Shown here: positions 23,644-34,878 of the stretch, piece by piece
How positions within the stretch are numbered: the stretch's first letter is position 1
How the letters are laid out: every line of letters begins with the position of its first letter
Source: Aphrocallistes beatrix
Lineage: Eukaryota > Porifera > Hexactinellida > Sceptrulophora > Aphrocallistidae
Length of the DNA: 64,000 nt
Reading direction: 5' to 3'
Assembly: GCA_963281255.1 (NCBI GenBank)
Contig: OY725493.1
Coordinates: 3,627,857 to 3,691,856 of the forward strand
Notes under the pieces: model-generated
Told to the model about the DNA's origin: nothing
The model's input: only the letters and a program-made list of their open reading frames with translations
Database searches by the model: none
Translations under genes and position numbers: made by a program

Positions 23644-25574
23644 GGATACCGCCCTCGAAAAAACATATGATTTGGCTTACAGCATACGATGAAAGTAGAG
23701 CTATAAGAGATGTTAAGCGTGGGGAGGTATCTCCATCAAGAAATACTCGCATATTACAAACCGTTTTTGATTCTCATTTCTAGTTTTTGAGATACAGTGT
23801 CTCAAAGTCTGTTTTTTTCGTTTTCCGCTAGCACATCTTAATGGTAGAAATTCGGGTACTCAAGGAATTGTTTAGGGCATACCAAGGAATCAAATGCTTC
23901 CAAAATCGAATCATAGATAGTCTACCATATTTGCAACTTCATAGGACCAGAAGAAAGTTAAAATGACAAAAATTGTAAATTTTATCCGTGTCCGAAAAAA
24001 AAGGGCCAAAAACGGCGAAAAATGTCTTTTTTTTTGGGAATTCAGGAATAAAATCACCAAGTTAGAAGATATCGAAAAAATGGTGGTCCTACGTTCATCG
24101 CCAAATAATATGGAACAACACTTGAAATTTTCAATCTCAAACCAATTTTGATTTAAAATTCTGTAAAGACGGTCAATTTTGAAATTTCCCGAGATATAGA
24201 GATTTTAAGCTTAGATGTTAAGAAGAATGTAGAATGAGTTATTAATAATGAACAAAAGCATTCACAGACATTTATTCTCATTTATACTGCTGATTTAGGT
24301 ATATTTGAACCAAATATTTACAAAAAATAGCAAGAGTACCCTGTAAATCCACAAATTTCCTTGAGGCCCCTAACCCCGAATGTTTTGGGATAATTGTGAA
24401 TAACAATTCATATTCCTAGCACTACGAAGTATAATCTATTAGTTTAGAATGGTTAAAGAGCTTCCGAAAAGTATATTAGGAAGTTAGAGCGAAAGTCTAC
24501 GACTTTTAGTTTCCAAGTTAGGATTTTCGAAAAATGCTACGTCATCATATGACAAAAATCTAAACCTTAACATTCCATAGGGTGTAGTGCAATTATTATC
24601 AAAGAATCATATATGTATACTCATAAAAAGTAGATTAGGAAGTGAGAACTAAGAATTTGGACTTATATTTACAGAGATAGAGAGATATCTCTTTTTTGAC
24701 CCTAAATGGGGGTTTTTGACCGAATCTGGGAGGTCCAAGGCCAGAACTTTCAAAATAATTATCAAAAGTTCTCCAATTTTTCTGTACACATTATTAACGA
24801 CAATTGTATTCCTTATTTAGCATAATAGCCACATTTGGACACATATTTAATGATTAGTTTCGCCATTTTCTAATATATTCAAAGTTCTCCATAGAATTTG
24901 TATTACAATTAAATCAATGATAAGTCGAGAATTATTTATTTTTTGACGAAGGAATGTTCGAGGAACCTATATATTTTCGCATATAGTATCCTTTTAGTTA
25001 AGAATATAATAGATTATATATCTTCAATAGTTTTTAAGATATGACACATCGCCCTCTTTCGGGACCATAGAGAGATATTATGCCCGAACTTTACCTATAA
25101 TAAGGGATATCTCAAGAACAAATGGTCGGATCCGAACAAATTTTTTTTGAAACGATCAGAATTTTATTTCTGACCCAGTGATCGCTAAATATCTGAGATC
25201 AAACAGGCGATTTCCCGAGCATTATATAAATGAACTCCCTTATAGAGCTATTTTGTTTGGATTTTATTTGCCCATTCTTTTAAATCTTTGTGTTATATAA
25301 TCTCCAAAGCTGCCAAAACAATGTTAAGGTCCAGATTATTAAAAAATTATCAAATAAGGTAAAAACTAATTAGTAAATGAGTCAAAAACCTCCAATTATT
25401 TTTCAATTATTATTAACGATAAACTTTAGGGGGTTAACTCTCAAAAATCAAAATAAATACCGTCCAAATAGTGCTACTATCAGATGGTATACCGATCAGT
25501 AATATAATGAATTAGCAATAAAAGGTTTTGCCGGGTTTTTTTACGCCAGGCAAGGTTTTTCGAGGGCGGTATCC
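23644..25574 (+). mobile_element. W element, copy 1 (1931 bp)
   Basis: Left end TTAA then GGATACCGCCCTCGAAAAA; right end complementary (TTTTTCGAGGGCGGTATCC) followed by TCAG. No transposase readable. Homologous to 45281-49263 and, in reverse, 62167-63302. TTAA target preference fits the piggyBac or Kolobok type, which is an inference. It sits in the integrase copy 2 intron, only a few bases from the splice acceptor. Confidence 0.85.
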
Positions 25575-25582
25575 TCAGTTAA

Positions 25583-25827
25583 GGGCATGTCTAATCTACG
25601 AGACAGGACGGGACGGGACAGTCCCGTAAAATCTAGATGGCTAATTTACGGGACTGGACGGCATCCCGTCCCGTAAATTAGGCATCTTAACTCGCCCCGT
25701 CCCGTAAATTAGGCATCTTAACTCGTCCCGTCCCGTAAATTAGGCATCTTGACTCGTCCCGTCCCGTAAATTAGGTACCTAGATTTTCCCGGATGCTCCC
25801 GTCCTGTTCCGTAAATTAGGCATGCCC
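25583..25827. mobile_element. Small MITE with 31-bp tandem core
   Basis: Inverted ends GGGCATGTCTAATCTACG / ATTAGGCATGCCC. Inside are about four copies of a 31-bp unit containing CCCGTAAATTAGGCATCTT. It adjoins W copy 1. Confidence 0.7.
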
Positions 25828-27275
25828 ATTAATTAATGATAATCAAAAATCGAATGTAAATGGTTGAGTTTATGATTAAAATACATTCAAGAGACAAAAA
25901 ACACTGAAACAGGTTTTCAAAAGATAGTCAGCTTTATATTCAAAGGTGGATTCAGACGGCAAATTAAAAGCGGACCATATTCAGAAAATGCTCGAGAACG
26001 GTTCTATTTCGAGCCATGTAATTCAAACTCATATGAATCAGTATTGAAAAGGCTATCGAATTGTGTATGTGTCGGACAGTCGGTCATCAAGTTTTCGTTG
26101 GCATTAATTATACAAATCCTAATGTAGTAATCACAAATGTTGTATATTACATGACGGGATGAAGTAATTGCAGCTTAGTTCAAACAAGGGGCTTCTTGTA
26201 TAAGCGAAAATAACAAAATCATCAACGAGTATCTTTTATCATTGTTTGAATTATGTGAATAATTTATTATTGAGAAACTTTGAATTGAATCATAATAACT
26301 TTTAGGAAATTAATCATAATATGTTTACTAATTATATGACGCATTTAGTGTGGAATTTGGTTGGGTGAAACCTGTTGAATAAATCATTTTATGACAGAAT
26401 ATAGTATCATATTCCTTACCTTGCTGGTAGACTCTTCCTCTTGATCGTGCTGCCATATTTTGGGGACACCAAATGTCAGATAGATGCCCAAATGCTCAAC
26501 CACAACTTCGGCGCTCGTTCTTGTTTTAAGTGGTCAGGAAACTTTATATTTGCTCAGCTAGCAAACAACCACAAGTACATGTTTGTACCCTAACTCGTTT
26601 TGAGGCATGTCTACGAATATATCAATGCCTATGTGTTACCAAGGTCTCTCTGGGAGAGTAATGGGTTGGAGTTCTCTTTGTGGTTACTGAATTTTAGCAG
26701 AAGAGATCTGACACTGATTGCAAGACCTATTCAGAAAGTAATTATATGATAATGTAAATTCGGAGAGTCTGTGGGTGCCCTGGCATCTACGGTAGAATAA
26801 GCTTATAGAAGCATGTACTGGTTGATATAGGTAGTAAAACCTAACTCCAATGAGAATGTATTATATTATATACAACTTGAACTCTGCTTTAGTAGTCTTA
26901 CTTTTTTGCCCAAAGCTATTTGTCTAAAATAAATAATTTGTAAATCATGTTGATATTCTATACACTAATACCAATCTGATGTGCAAATTGACTGTTAAAA
27001 CAAAATGATACTAGTAGTCACATTGAATTCTGAGGACATACTACATTTAAAGGCGAATCAAGTTGTTTCATTTTACGAGAAATAGTAGCATGGGTGTGGC
27101 ATAGCCATACTATGGCTTTGAGCCCACAAGTCGTAACATACTTACGTACATATTGTTCGGTTTGCTGATACATATTATCCCAAAAGTATCTTTGTCGAAT
27201 TGAAGTAGTCATGGCATTAATACCGAGATGATCCACATGATTTGCATCTATGATTCAGATTTCAGAGGCTAGCGG

Positions 27276-28194
27276 ACATTCAAAACGCTCCATAAATCCT
27301 CTTTTGTTGCGAATGATCTAGATATAAGAGAGTATATTACATTCCAATAATTACTAAATCCCAGGAAAATTACATTTTACTTTGTTACAGATCTACATTC
27401 GTAGTAAAATGTTGCCGAAAACAGATTATTGATCATAGATGGGAGGGAGGATTTTGTGCAACTTATGTTCTTACCTTATAGAGAATATCTTCAACACGAA
27501 TGTCTGAGGCTTTCTTCCGAAAATTTCCCCGTGTGTATTTGAGTGTATTTTGAATATCGACTGGGTACCTTCCAAACGATATAAACTTAACCAAATTATT
27601 AAAGTCCTGAGGATCCATTTCAAGATCTGCCTATATACGTGCCACACGAAGTATTTCAAAAATTTATAAAAAATGGAGAAAAAGTTATAATTAGAAAATT
27701 ACCTAGAAATACTAATATATACTGTTGCAGGTACTTACGACACCAATGGTATCAAGTTACAATGGACTAATATAAAAGTATGGATCAAGTTACGATAGAT
27801 GTTGTACATCCATGGTGGTTATCAAGTTATGATGAAACAGTGCTTTCAGCTCATTAAGTTTCTGCAAGAGATTGCATAGCAGAAGCAATGTATAATTGAG
27901 AATAAAAAGCAAATGACTAAATGGCCAATAATCAAAGTACACACACTATTTGAAGAGTGAGCATTCTAAAGATTCAAACTTTTGAATTTTTTAAAACAGC
28001 TTGATAGACACTACTAATGTATGTGGTTCTCGTCTTGTTATTTTATTATGTCTCTGAGGTTCTTATTTTGATGAAGTTAACTATGCAAGCATTCTGTAGC
28101 AATAACATTCATTAATAATAGTCAATTCGATCAAATTACTATTGATAACTGCAAATTTTAGATATACGTATTAGTATAATGATGTTTATCTTAT
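27276..28194. other. No feature recognised
   Basis: AT-rich sequence upstream of integrase copy 2. No further integrase exon could be identified. Confidence 0.45.
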
Positions 28195-28740
28195 ACAAGC
28201 GCGCTTCGCTTGCTTGCGCTGCGAGGCTGGCGGACACTGTGTCAGCCAGAGGCGCCCTTTGGGCGCCTGGGGTCACATTGATTAATTATAAGGGAAATAA
28301 CATCACCAAATTTATCAATTTTTAAAATTTTGATGCGTAATGATGACGTCATAACAAAGTGATGAGTCATCATTTTTTGATGATAGTTGCATCATATGTG
28401 AAGTACAGTGCGTTCGGAAATTATTGGCAGTAAATATTATTTCATTATCCTTCACATATATTCTTAGCTCGCCATATATAAGCTGTATCAGTTATAAAAA
28501 CTTAAAGTATACACCCCACTTTAAAAAAACAAATATTCCGGGGACGAGAGTTCCACTTGCCGTTGATCAATTGCAAACCTTAGTTGATCGAAAGAAAACC
28601 TACAGAATTCGATCAATTGCAAACCTCCAAATTCGATCAATTTCTGCGCCCTCCTCAGAACTTAGTGGAGCCATAGCCAAAAGACTCCCACATGCCAAAA
28701 ATCAGCTTTCTGTGCTTGTCAGTTTCTTCAATCAATTCGT

Positions 28741-28782
<42 letters not shown>

Positions 28783-28818
28783 AACAAACAAACATTGATC
28801 GAGTTTTGATAGTAAGGA
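28195..28818 (+). repeat. X element, copy 2, with a replaced middle
   Basis: Head, CRE/AP-1 pair (TGACGTCATAAC near 28345, TGAGTCA near 28362) and right end (GAGTTTTGATAGTAAGGA) are X. About 28405-28655 is foreign, beginning CAGTGCGTTCGGAAATTATT, a Tc1-like end, and containing repeated GATCAATTGCAAACC. A TA microsatellite lies near the right end. Confidence 0.8.
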
Positions 28819-28825
28819 TAATATA

Positions 28826-29110
28826 CAGGATGTCTCAAAAGTTCTGCAACAATCAATTTACTTTCTTAATTTGACTTAGATCACTTAGTTTATTTCAAAT
28901 TAGTCTGCATTAATGAAATCTAATACTCAATACTCCATAGAATTCTGCTCAACGAATTAAGCAGAAGACTACTACTTTGAAAAATAATTACATGCTAATG
29001 CCTCCAAATTTTTGATTTTAAAATGCAGAGTTTTGACTATATTTTCGAATTAAATGCTTAGGTTTCTCACTTTTAAATTTTGTTAATGATTCATAATACT
29101 CACTATAAAA
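28826..29110 (+). repeat. G element, partial copy
   Basis: Starts CAGGATGTCTCAAAAGTTCT and follows G element 52564-53151 to about the GATTCATAATACT motif. The right end is missing. Confidence 0.65.
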
Positions 29111-29497
29111 GCGGTAGCCGTCCAAGTCTATCCATTTCAAGACATGACCCTAACGAGCCAAATCACGTTTCCATAACAACGCTGGAATGTAGCAACACTC
29201 CATGAAAAATTCCAATTTTTTCGTATTAACCCATTCACATCTCAATTCTATGCAAAATTTTTATAATAAAACACATAGATGTGCCCTTAAACGACCTCTG
29301 GAAATCACTAAAGTCGCAAATAGAGCCTATTATGTAATCATAGGGTGACTGATCTGAATTTTAATAACGAATTTTAGTACTTAGACACCATATTTATATA
29401 TGCTTGTAATACATTACTTAGCTCTATTGTGCTTGTTCAATGATTTAAGGCAGCTCATGTATTAGTTCTACCATCTTCTACCCATCCCTAGTCCCAG

Positions 29498-29765
29498 ACG
29501 AAAACAAAATATTCGAAATCTACACCCCTAAACCCCATTTTAAACGTGGGGAAGCTAGTCGCTAGTCGCATAATTTCCAAAATTCGTCAAATGGTTTAAA
29601 ATATGTATATCAAGGTGTGAAAATATTAACCATAACCTATTTTATTGCTATACACTATAATAAATTAAGATATCAAACATAAGTTGTAGCATTGAAGTAG
29701 TTATAGCAAAGACGATCTATTGTAGTGTCGTCTATTATTTCTATTGTGAGAGTGAAGTCATATAT
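29498..29765 (+). repeat. Z repeat body, copy 1
   Basis: Shares AAATATTCGAAATCTACAC, CATCAAATGG-like and CTATACACTATAATA segments with the Z copies at 42693-43304 and 55529-56059. Head and tail are missing. X copy 3 follows directly. Confidence 0.65.
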
Positions 29766-29769
29766 ATCA

Positions 29770-30371
29770 TCCTTACTATTAAAACTCGATTATTGTTTGT
29801 GTATATATGTATACAAGCGCGCTTCGCTTGCTTGCGCTGCGCGGCTGGCGGACACTTTGTGTCCGCCGGAGGCTCCCTTCGGTCGCCTGGGGTCACATTG
29901 GTTAATTATAAGGGAGATAGCATCTCTAAATATGTCTGTCCTACTGGTATAATCGATTTCGCACGAAAAATTACCGAATTTGTCAATTTTTAAAATTTTG
30001 ATGAGTAATGATGACGTCATAACAGAGTGCTGAGTCATCATATTTGGATGAGAGTTGTACCATATGTGGAATATGTTTGTATACAGATTCTTTTAAAATT
30101 TGAGCCTTCTATCTCCTATAATGGCTGAGTTATGCTCGAATAACTGTATAGCTTAACTTTTAAAAATGTGACAATGACGTCATAATTCCATGATGAGTCG
30201 ACATTTTCGTCTGAGCTCAGAACTTACTGGAGCCATAGCCAAAAGACTTCCACATGCCAAAAATCAGCTTTCTGTCCCTAGCAGTTTCTTCAATCAATTC
30301 GTTACAGATATATATATATATACGTACATATAGTAGTATATACTAGATTAATCGAGTTTTAATAGTAAGGA
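29770..30371 (+). repeat. X element, copy 3, both ends intact
   Basis: Begins TCCTTACTATTAAAACTCGA and ends with its complement. Head stem-loops, CRE at 30012-30019, AP-1-like TGAGTCA behind it, second CRE at 30175-30182 with TGAGTCG. The best reference copy for the family together with 48695-49060 (internally deleted). Confidence 0.9.
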
Positions 30372-30905
30372 TATATATATATATATATCTGTAACGAATT
30401 GATTGAAGAAACTGCCAGGCGTAGAAGGCTAATTTTTGGCATGTGGGAGTCTTTTGGCTATGGCTCCAGTAAGTTCTGAGCTCAGAGCAAAATGTCGACT
30501 CATCATGGAATTATGACGTCATTGTCACATTTTTAAAAGTTAAGCAATACAGTTATTCGAGCATAACTCAGCCATTATAGGGATAGAAGGCTGAAATTTT
30601 AATAGAATCTGTATACTAACATATCCCACATATAGTGCAACTATCATCAAAAGATGATGACTCATCACTTGGTTATGACGTCATCATTACTCAGCTAAAA
30701 TTTTAAAAATTGATAAATTTGGTGATTTTTCTTGCGATATAGATTATAACAGTAGGACAGACATATTTAGAGATGTTATCCCCTTTATGATTAACCAATG
30801 TGACCCCAGGCGACCGAAGGGAGCCTCCGGCGGACACAAAGTGTCCGCCAGCCGCGCAGCGCAAGCAAGCGAAGCGCGCTTGTTAATATTAAAACTCGAT
30901 TAATG
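30372..30905 (-). repeat. X element, copy 4, tail to tail with copy 3
   Basis: Reverse-oriented X starting with the CTGTAACGAATTGATTGAAG tail and running to the GCGCGCTTGT head. The outer end carries the terminal motif in the unexpected (direct) orientation, ATTAAAACTCGATTAATG. With copy 3 it forms a palindrome of about 0.5 kb per arm. Confidence 0.85.
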
Positions 30906-31101
30906 CTTATTTGTTTTGTCATAGAAATATAGTTATTAGCATACCACAAGCTGAATAGAGGCAATAGTTGTTAGGTTTATACAATAATGTTAGTTTAGTG
31001 TACTTCTTATTTATTTGGTTTATTTCTTCTATACAGCATTTACTCTCGCGGTTTACAATTCGAGTTAGTATAACGTGTACTCTGACAGTTTATATATATA
31101 T

Positions 31102-31200
31102 ACAAGCGCGCTTCGTTTGCTTGCGCTGCGCGGCTTGCGGACAGTGCGTATCCGCAGAGTCGCACTGCGGGCGCCTGGGGTTACTCAATAATTACTCAAT
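31102..31200 (+). repeat. X/Z head fragment
   Basis: Variant head CAAGCGCGCTTCGTTTGC, GCGGCTTGCGGACAGTGCG, joined to sequence (GGGGTTACTCAATAA) shared with Z copy 2 rather than with X. Confidence 0.65.
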
Positions 31201-31445
31201 AATTTAATATTGATTACTCTCACTAATTAATGGCCGCATTAAGTGGTGAAATTGAACTATAATGTTAGATTGTGTACTCGTTCCATACCTTAATTGCATT
31301 TATTAGCAATTTTACTAATGAATGAGTTCAGATTTTATTTATTTGCCTTTTCATGATTACAGTGATTTATCACAGTGATATATCAATATTAATGATCAAT
31401 TAAGATCTCCATATAACACGTCTGCTGTTTTATCAGTAATCAAGT

Positions 31446-31655
31446 AGCTCCATCTGTTGCAACACTGTAAGTATCCGAGCAGCTCCATCTGTTGCAACAC
31501 TGTAAGTGATCGAGCAGCTCCATCTGTTGCAACTCTATAAGTGATCGAGTAGCTCCATCTATTGCAACACAGTAAGTGATCGAGTAGCTCCTTCTGTTGC
31601 AACACTGTAAGTGATCGAGTAGCTCCATCAATTGCACCACTCTAAGTAATCGAAA
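31446..31655. repeat. 35-bp tandem repeat, six copies
   Basis: Unit begins AGCTCCATCTGTTGCAACAC and ends GTGATCGAGT. Six adjacent copies with a few substitutions. Long open frames across it are a by-product of the repeat. Confidence 0.9.
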
Positions 31656-31700
31656 ATATCTATTGGATATGATGGGATTCTTATCGCATTAAATTAATTT

Positions 31701-31983
31701 GATAATAATCGATATCACTCGAAAAATCATAGAATTTGTCCATTTTAAAAATTTGATGCGTAATGATGACTTCATAGCAGAGTGATGGGTCATCATTTTT
31801 TGATGATACTAGTTGTGTCATATTTGAGATATATTAATATACACATTCTTTTAAAATTTAATATTTTAGCACCTAAAATGGCTGAGTTATAGTCAAAAAC
31901 TGAAATTTCTAATTATAAAAATGTGATAATCACGTCATAATTCTATGATAAGTATACATTTATTCCTGAGGTCAGAATTTAGT
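31701..31983 (+). repeat. X body fragment
   Basis: Matches the X body from AATCGATATCACTCG to GAGGTCAGAATTTAG. The CRE sites are mutated (TGACTTCA). Confidence 0.75.
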
Positions 31984-32018
31984 TAAGGTAAATACGTGAA
32001 CACCGAGGGCTGTATATA

Positions 32019-32539
32019 CAGTACCCAGACAAAAGTATTTGCACACTTATTAATCTAACGTTGATTTGATACTATAATTGGTCTATTTATGAAGATTGAT
32101 TTGATACTATAATTGGTCTATATATAATTGGTCTATTTATTAAAACTACGAAACGGTAAGTGATACAACTAATCGGGTTTCAGATTCGAAATCTTCGCAT
32201 TCGAATTAGTTATTGTAGGATATTTCTAATCAATTATTAATTCCCAATGTTTTCAAATTATCAATCACTGCCACCTTGTGCCACATATGCCCCTTTTAAT
32301 CACTATACATTATGGTGATGTACTACCTCTTGTGTCACAGGTTGATAATTTTACTCATTGGGTGAGCAATTTATTAGAAATATCCTACAATAATTAATTC
32401 GAACGCGAAGATTTCGAATCTGAACCCGATTAGTTGTATCACTTACCGTTTCGGAGTTCTAATCTTCATAAATAGACCCATTTTAGTATTAAATCAACGT
32501 GAGATAATGAAGTGTGCATATACTTTTGTCTGGGTACTG
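32019..32539. mobile_element. P2: palindromic Tc1-type MITE, 521 bp
   Basis: Ends CAGTACCCAGACAAAAGTAT and complement, TA outside. Halves are complementary over the outer 200 bp. Central GTGCCAC motif. No coding capacity. Confidence 0.88.
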
Positions 32540-33145
32540 TATATAGCAAAAATGAACTCTAAATGAAAGCGAAGGTACTGGATCTCAGGTTGTTATATAG
32601 TATCCAGCAACCTAGATTGCTGTTTAGAAATTTTAACAGACTATTCCTATCAATATTCGACGAAAATGACATCATATATTTAACAAATGTAGATATTAAT
32701 CTTAAATTCAATAATAATGAGCTTTAACATCAATTATAAAACGCAACAGCACATTTTCAAACTTTAGACGTTTATTTGACTCAATTCTGAAAATTAGTTT
32801 TTTGAGAAATTTCCAAAATATTCTCACAATTTCGGCGACTTTCTACGTTGGCAACGGCTATCTCATAATCCATAGTAGATACGTTTTCAAGGATGCCATT
32901 GATTAGCTTTACTGATATTTTGGCCTTGTTCAGAATTTTGCGTGGGTATAGCATATTATCCACCAAATCCTTAAGGGAACCAGATTATTTTTAACCACTC
33001 TCCTATTTATTGCACAAATTTATTTTATGTTGGTTATAGCAGCATGTTATGACCAGGATGACATATAGATCAGTTGACCCATAACGCCTTCCGATGTACT
33101 TGTTTAATTAATTCCAATCTTATATATTAATATTTTTTTATTTAG

Positions 33146-34399
33146 GTTCGAATTGATTTTGGATATCTTGTAATTTTGACCAAGTTACAATGCATGATCT
33201 ATCCACTGACTCTCAATAATACACCTGTTGAAATAGATTTAAGAAATATCCAACATGTATCGACATTCATGCAAACAGATTTGCATATAATAATTCTTAC
33301 AACTATGAATACTTTTTATATTTATAGTTACGATGGCAAATCAATTCTAAGCTCCATTACTCCTTCTAATATATTTGCTTTATTGATCCAAACTGAATTT
33401 GCATTCACATCTGACATACTAGTGCTCCTTGATAATAATTCTAGTGTTTTAAATGTTTTTGATGTTTCCCTCACTAAATTTTCAAAAAAATATTCAATTA
33501 ATCACAGTCTACAAATAACAAGGTTTCTCTTAAGTCCTAAATTTTCTAACTCCTGGAGACAATTATGTTTTGTTGATAAAGCAAATGATATTTTTATTCT
33601 TCCGCTATCAAAATCAAACGTTTTGTCTTGTTCTCCTAAGAAGATTTCATCATTTACCAATAGTTTTGTTTGGCATGATAAATATCCTATATTAGCCGCT
33701 ATTCAGAATAATATTCTTGTTATTTGGTTAAATCCATTTCTCATTTATACTGATCCAGATATACAACCATTGACTATTCTAAAATTTTATGATGTCACTA
33801 TGTTGAAAGATGCACAACTCACAAATTTTGCTGGTAATATTTGTACAATTCGCTTATATAATGGATTTTTTTTTTCGGTCTCTATTGTACCTCATTTTAT
33901 GTCTCTATGCAATTACATCAATTCCCAAAGATGGAATGATGCACATCGTATGTGTACTATTATTCAAGAAAAAAGATTATGGGGGTTCTTGGCACTTAGT
34001 GCTGCCTCTAACGGGATCTTACAGATTTCTAGATTTGCTTATGCTAATACCTTGGCTATTGATAGGGTCGATTTCATTGATAACTATATATTGTCCGAAA
34101 ACTTGAAATCTTCTTTTTCATTTATAATACATGATTTAAAGAATTTTGACTTGATTGGCATGAATAATTTCAACGACATACATAATAGCATAAAAACCTT
34201 TAATTGGGACCGAGCTTTATCTTTGGCCATTAAATTTGAATCACATATAGATACAATTATTGCTCTCCGTGTCAAATATTTGCATTGTTTGTCACTTGAT
34301 GAAACAAGAAAAAAATTCAAACAATTTTCCGATTTGGATATTGATTGGGAAAGGATCTCATTGAAATTAACTATTGAAGACAAAAAGAGGCACACTTGA
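33146..34399 (+). CDS. IFT80: Intraflagellar transport protein 80, C-terminal exon
   Basis: Large 3' exon, in frame from a tttatttag acceptor (33137-33145) to TGA 34397-34399, about 417 residues. It aligns from memory with the second half of IFT80: start FGYLVILTKLQC (compare the LVVSTSLQC region), second beta-propeller with FVWHD and ILVIWLNPFLIYTDPDIQP, then the helical part SQRWNDAHRMCTIIQEKRLW, the NWDRALSLAIKFESHIDTII repeat, ALRVKYLHCL and DIDWERISLKL at the end. IFT80 is an IFT-B subunit needed to build cilia. The first propeller (about 350 residues) must be on upstream exons, which I could not find in 28-33 kb; that stretch is filled with repeats. The frame is undamaged. An internal methionine start would remove a whole propeller and is unlikely. 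Confidence 0.9.
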   Translation, partial: VRIDFGYLVILTKLQCMIYPLTLNNTPVEIDLRNIQHVSTFMQTDLHIIILTTMNTFYIYSYDGKSILSSITPSNIFALLIQTEFAFTSDILVLLDNNSSVLNVFDVSLTKFSKKYSINHSLQITRFLLSPKFSNSWRQLCFVDKANDIFILPLSKSNVLSCSPKKISSFTNSFVWHDKYPILAAIQNNILVIWLNPFLIYTDPDIQPLTILKFYDVTMLKDAQLTNFAGNICTIRLYNGFFFSVSIVPHFMSLCNYINSQRWNDAHRMCTIIQEKRLWGFLALSAASNGILQISRFAYANTLAIDRVDFIDNYILSENLKSSFSFIIHDLKNFDLIGMNNFNDIHNSIKTFNWDRALSLAIKFESHIDTIIALRVKYLHCLSLDETRKKFKQFSDLDIDWERISLKLTIEDKKRHT

Positions 34400-34730
34400 A
34401 CATAAATATTCTAAATCTATAGTTATTAATTATTGGTCAAATTTATTTTATTACCATTTACGGTTGATATATTATTTCACGTTGCTTAAAAAATGATTTA
34501 ACCCTTAATCATTAAGATGGTATTGCGATTTAAGTAGACTAAATGCACCCAAATTGATTCGAGCACTTCGGACCCGGTCTCTCCGCAACGGGAACTCACT
34601 CACAAAGGCCGCTTAGCATCCTCGCTTACTGCCCCTTCTCGCTTTTCGAAAAACTTTAACCACATACTTTTTATTTATCTTACGAAATAGTTTAATAATC
34701 GTTTTGTATAAAATACTAGGTATTAAAAAG
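34400..34730. other. Downstream of IFT80, no feature recognised
   Basis: AT-rich 3' flank, then a GC-richer patch (34545-34640) without a readable RNA gene. Confidence 0.45.
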
Positions 34731-34878
34731 TCCAGAGAACATGTTCCTATTTTCCAGAGAACATGTTCCTATAATCCAAAGAAAATGTTCATATGGTCCA
34801 GATAACATATTCTAATGGTCCAGAGAGCATGTTCCTATAGTCCAGAGAACATGTTCATATAGTCCAGAGAACTTGTAC
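34731..34878. repeat. 22-bp tandem repeat, about seven copies
   Basis: Unit CCAGAGAACATGTTCCTATA plus two bases. The core GAACATGTTC is a perfect palindrome in three units and slightly altered in the others. Confidence 0.9.

Larger units (their letters stand above)
22500..27275 (-). pseudogene. Gypsy-type integrase, multi-exon, copy 2
   Basis: Minus-strand homologue of 25-1639. Pieces: zinc-binding start 27260-27140 (NHVDHLGINAMTTSIRQRYF) up to a gtaagt donor; 26725-26420 (SCNQCQ, then GIDIFVDM and QHDQ) with donor gtaagg; 23636-23531 (YYPQSNGLVE); about 23466-23071 (KLRQTSDGAWPTKLPFAVLA, then after a frameshift AEEIKAHILYDKKVKTER); 22915-22720 (C-terminal domain, NVSKDKKLPNMKTQ, FGPF); and possibly 22650-22500. 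The second Asp to Glu distance across the intron is again exactly 35. Stops in the core (PERPW followed by TAA, VVC followed by TAG) and frameshifts show decay. The long intron holds W copy 1 and a small MITE. Confidence 0.8.

Noticed and set aside
29790..30041. Long frames across X heads (Ala/Arg/Cys-rich peptides) as genes
   Set aside because: The same frames appear in every X head in both orientations and follow from GC-rich palindromes; no conserved start or domain.
31396..31640. Repeat-protein frames at 31.4-31.6 kb
   Set aside because: Two overlapping frames both arise from the 35-bp tandem repeat, whose length is not a multiple of three.
32781..32966. Minus-strand frame of about 60 codons upstream of IFT80
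   Set aside because: Composition is protein-like and an AG precedes it, but it matches no family I know and has no partner exon. Not strong enough to call.
34545..34640. Possible tRNA or SINE head in a GC-richer patch
   Set aside because: No cloverleaf or paired A and B boxes at the right distance could be built.
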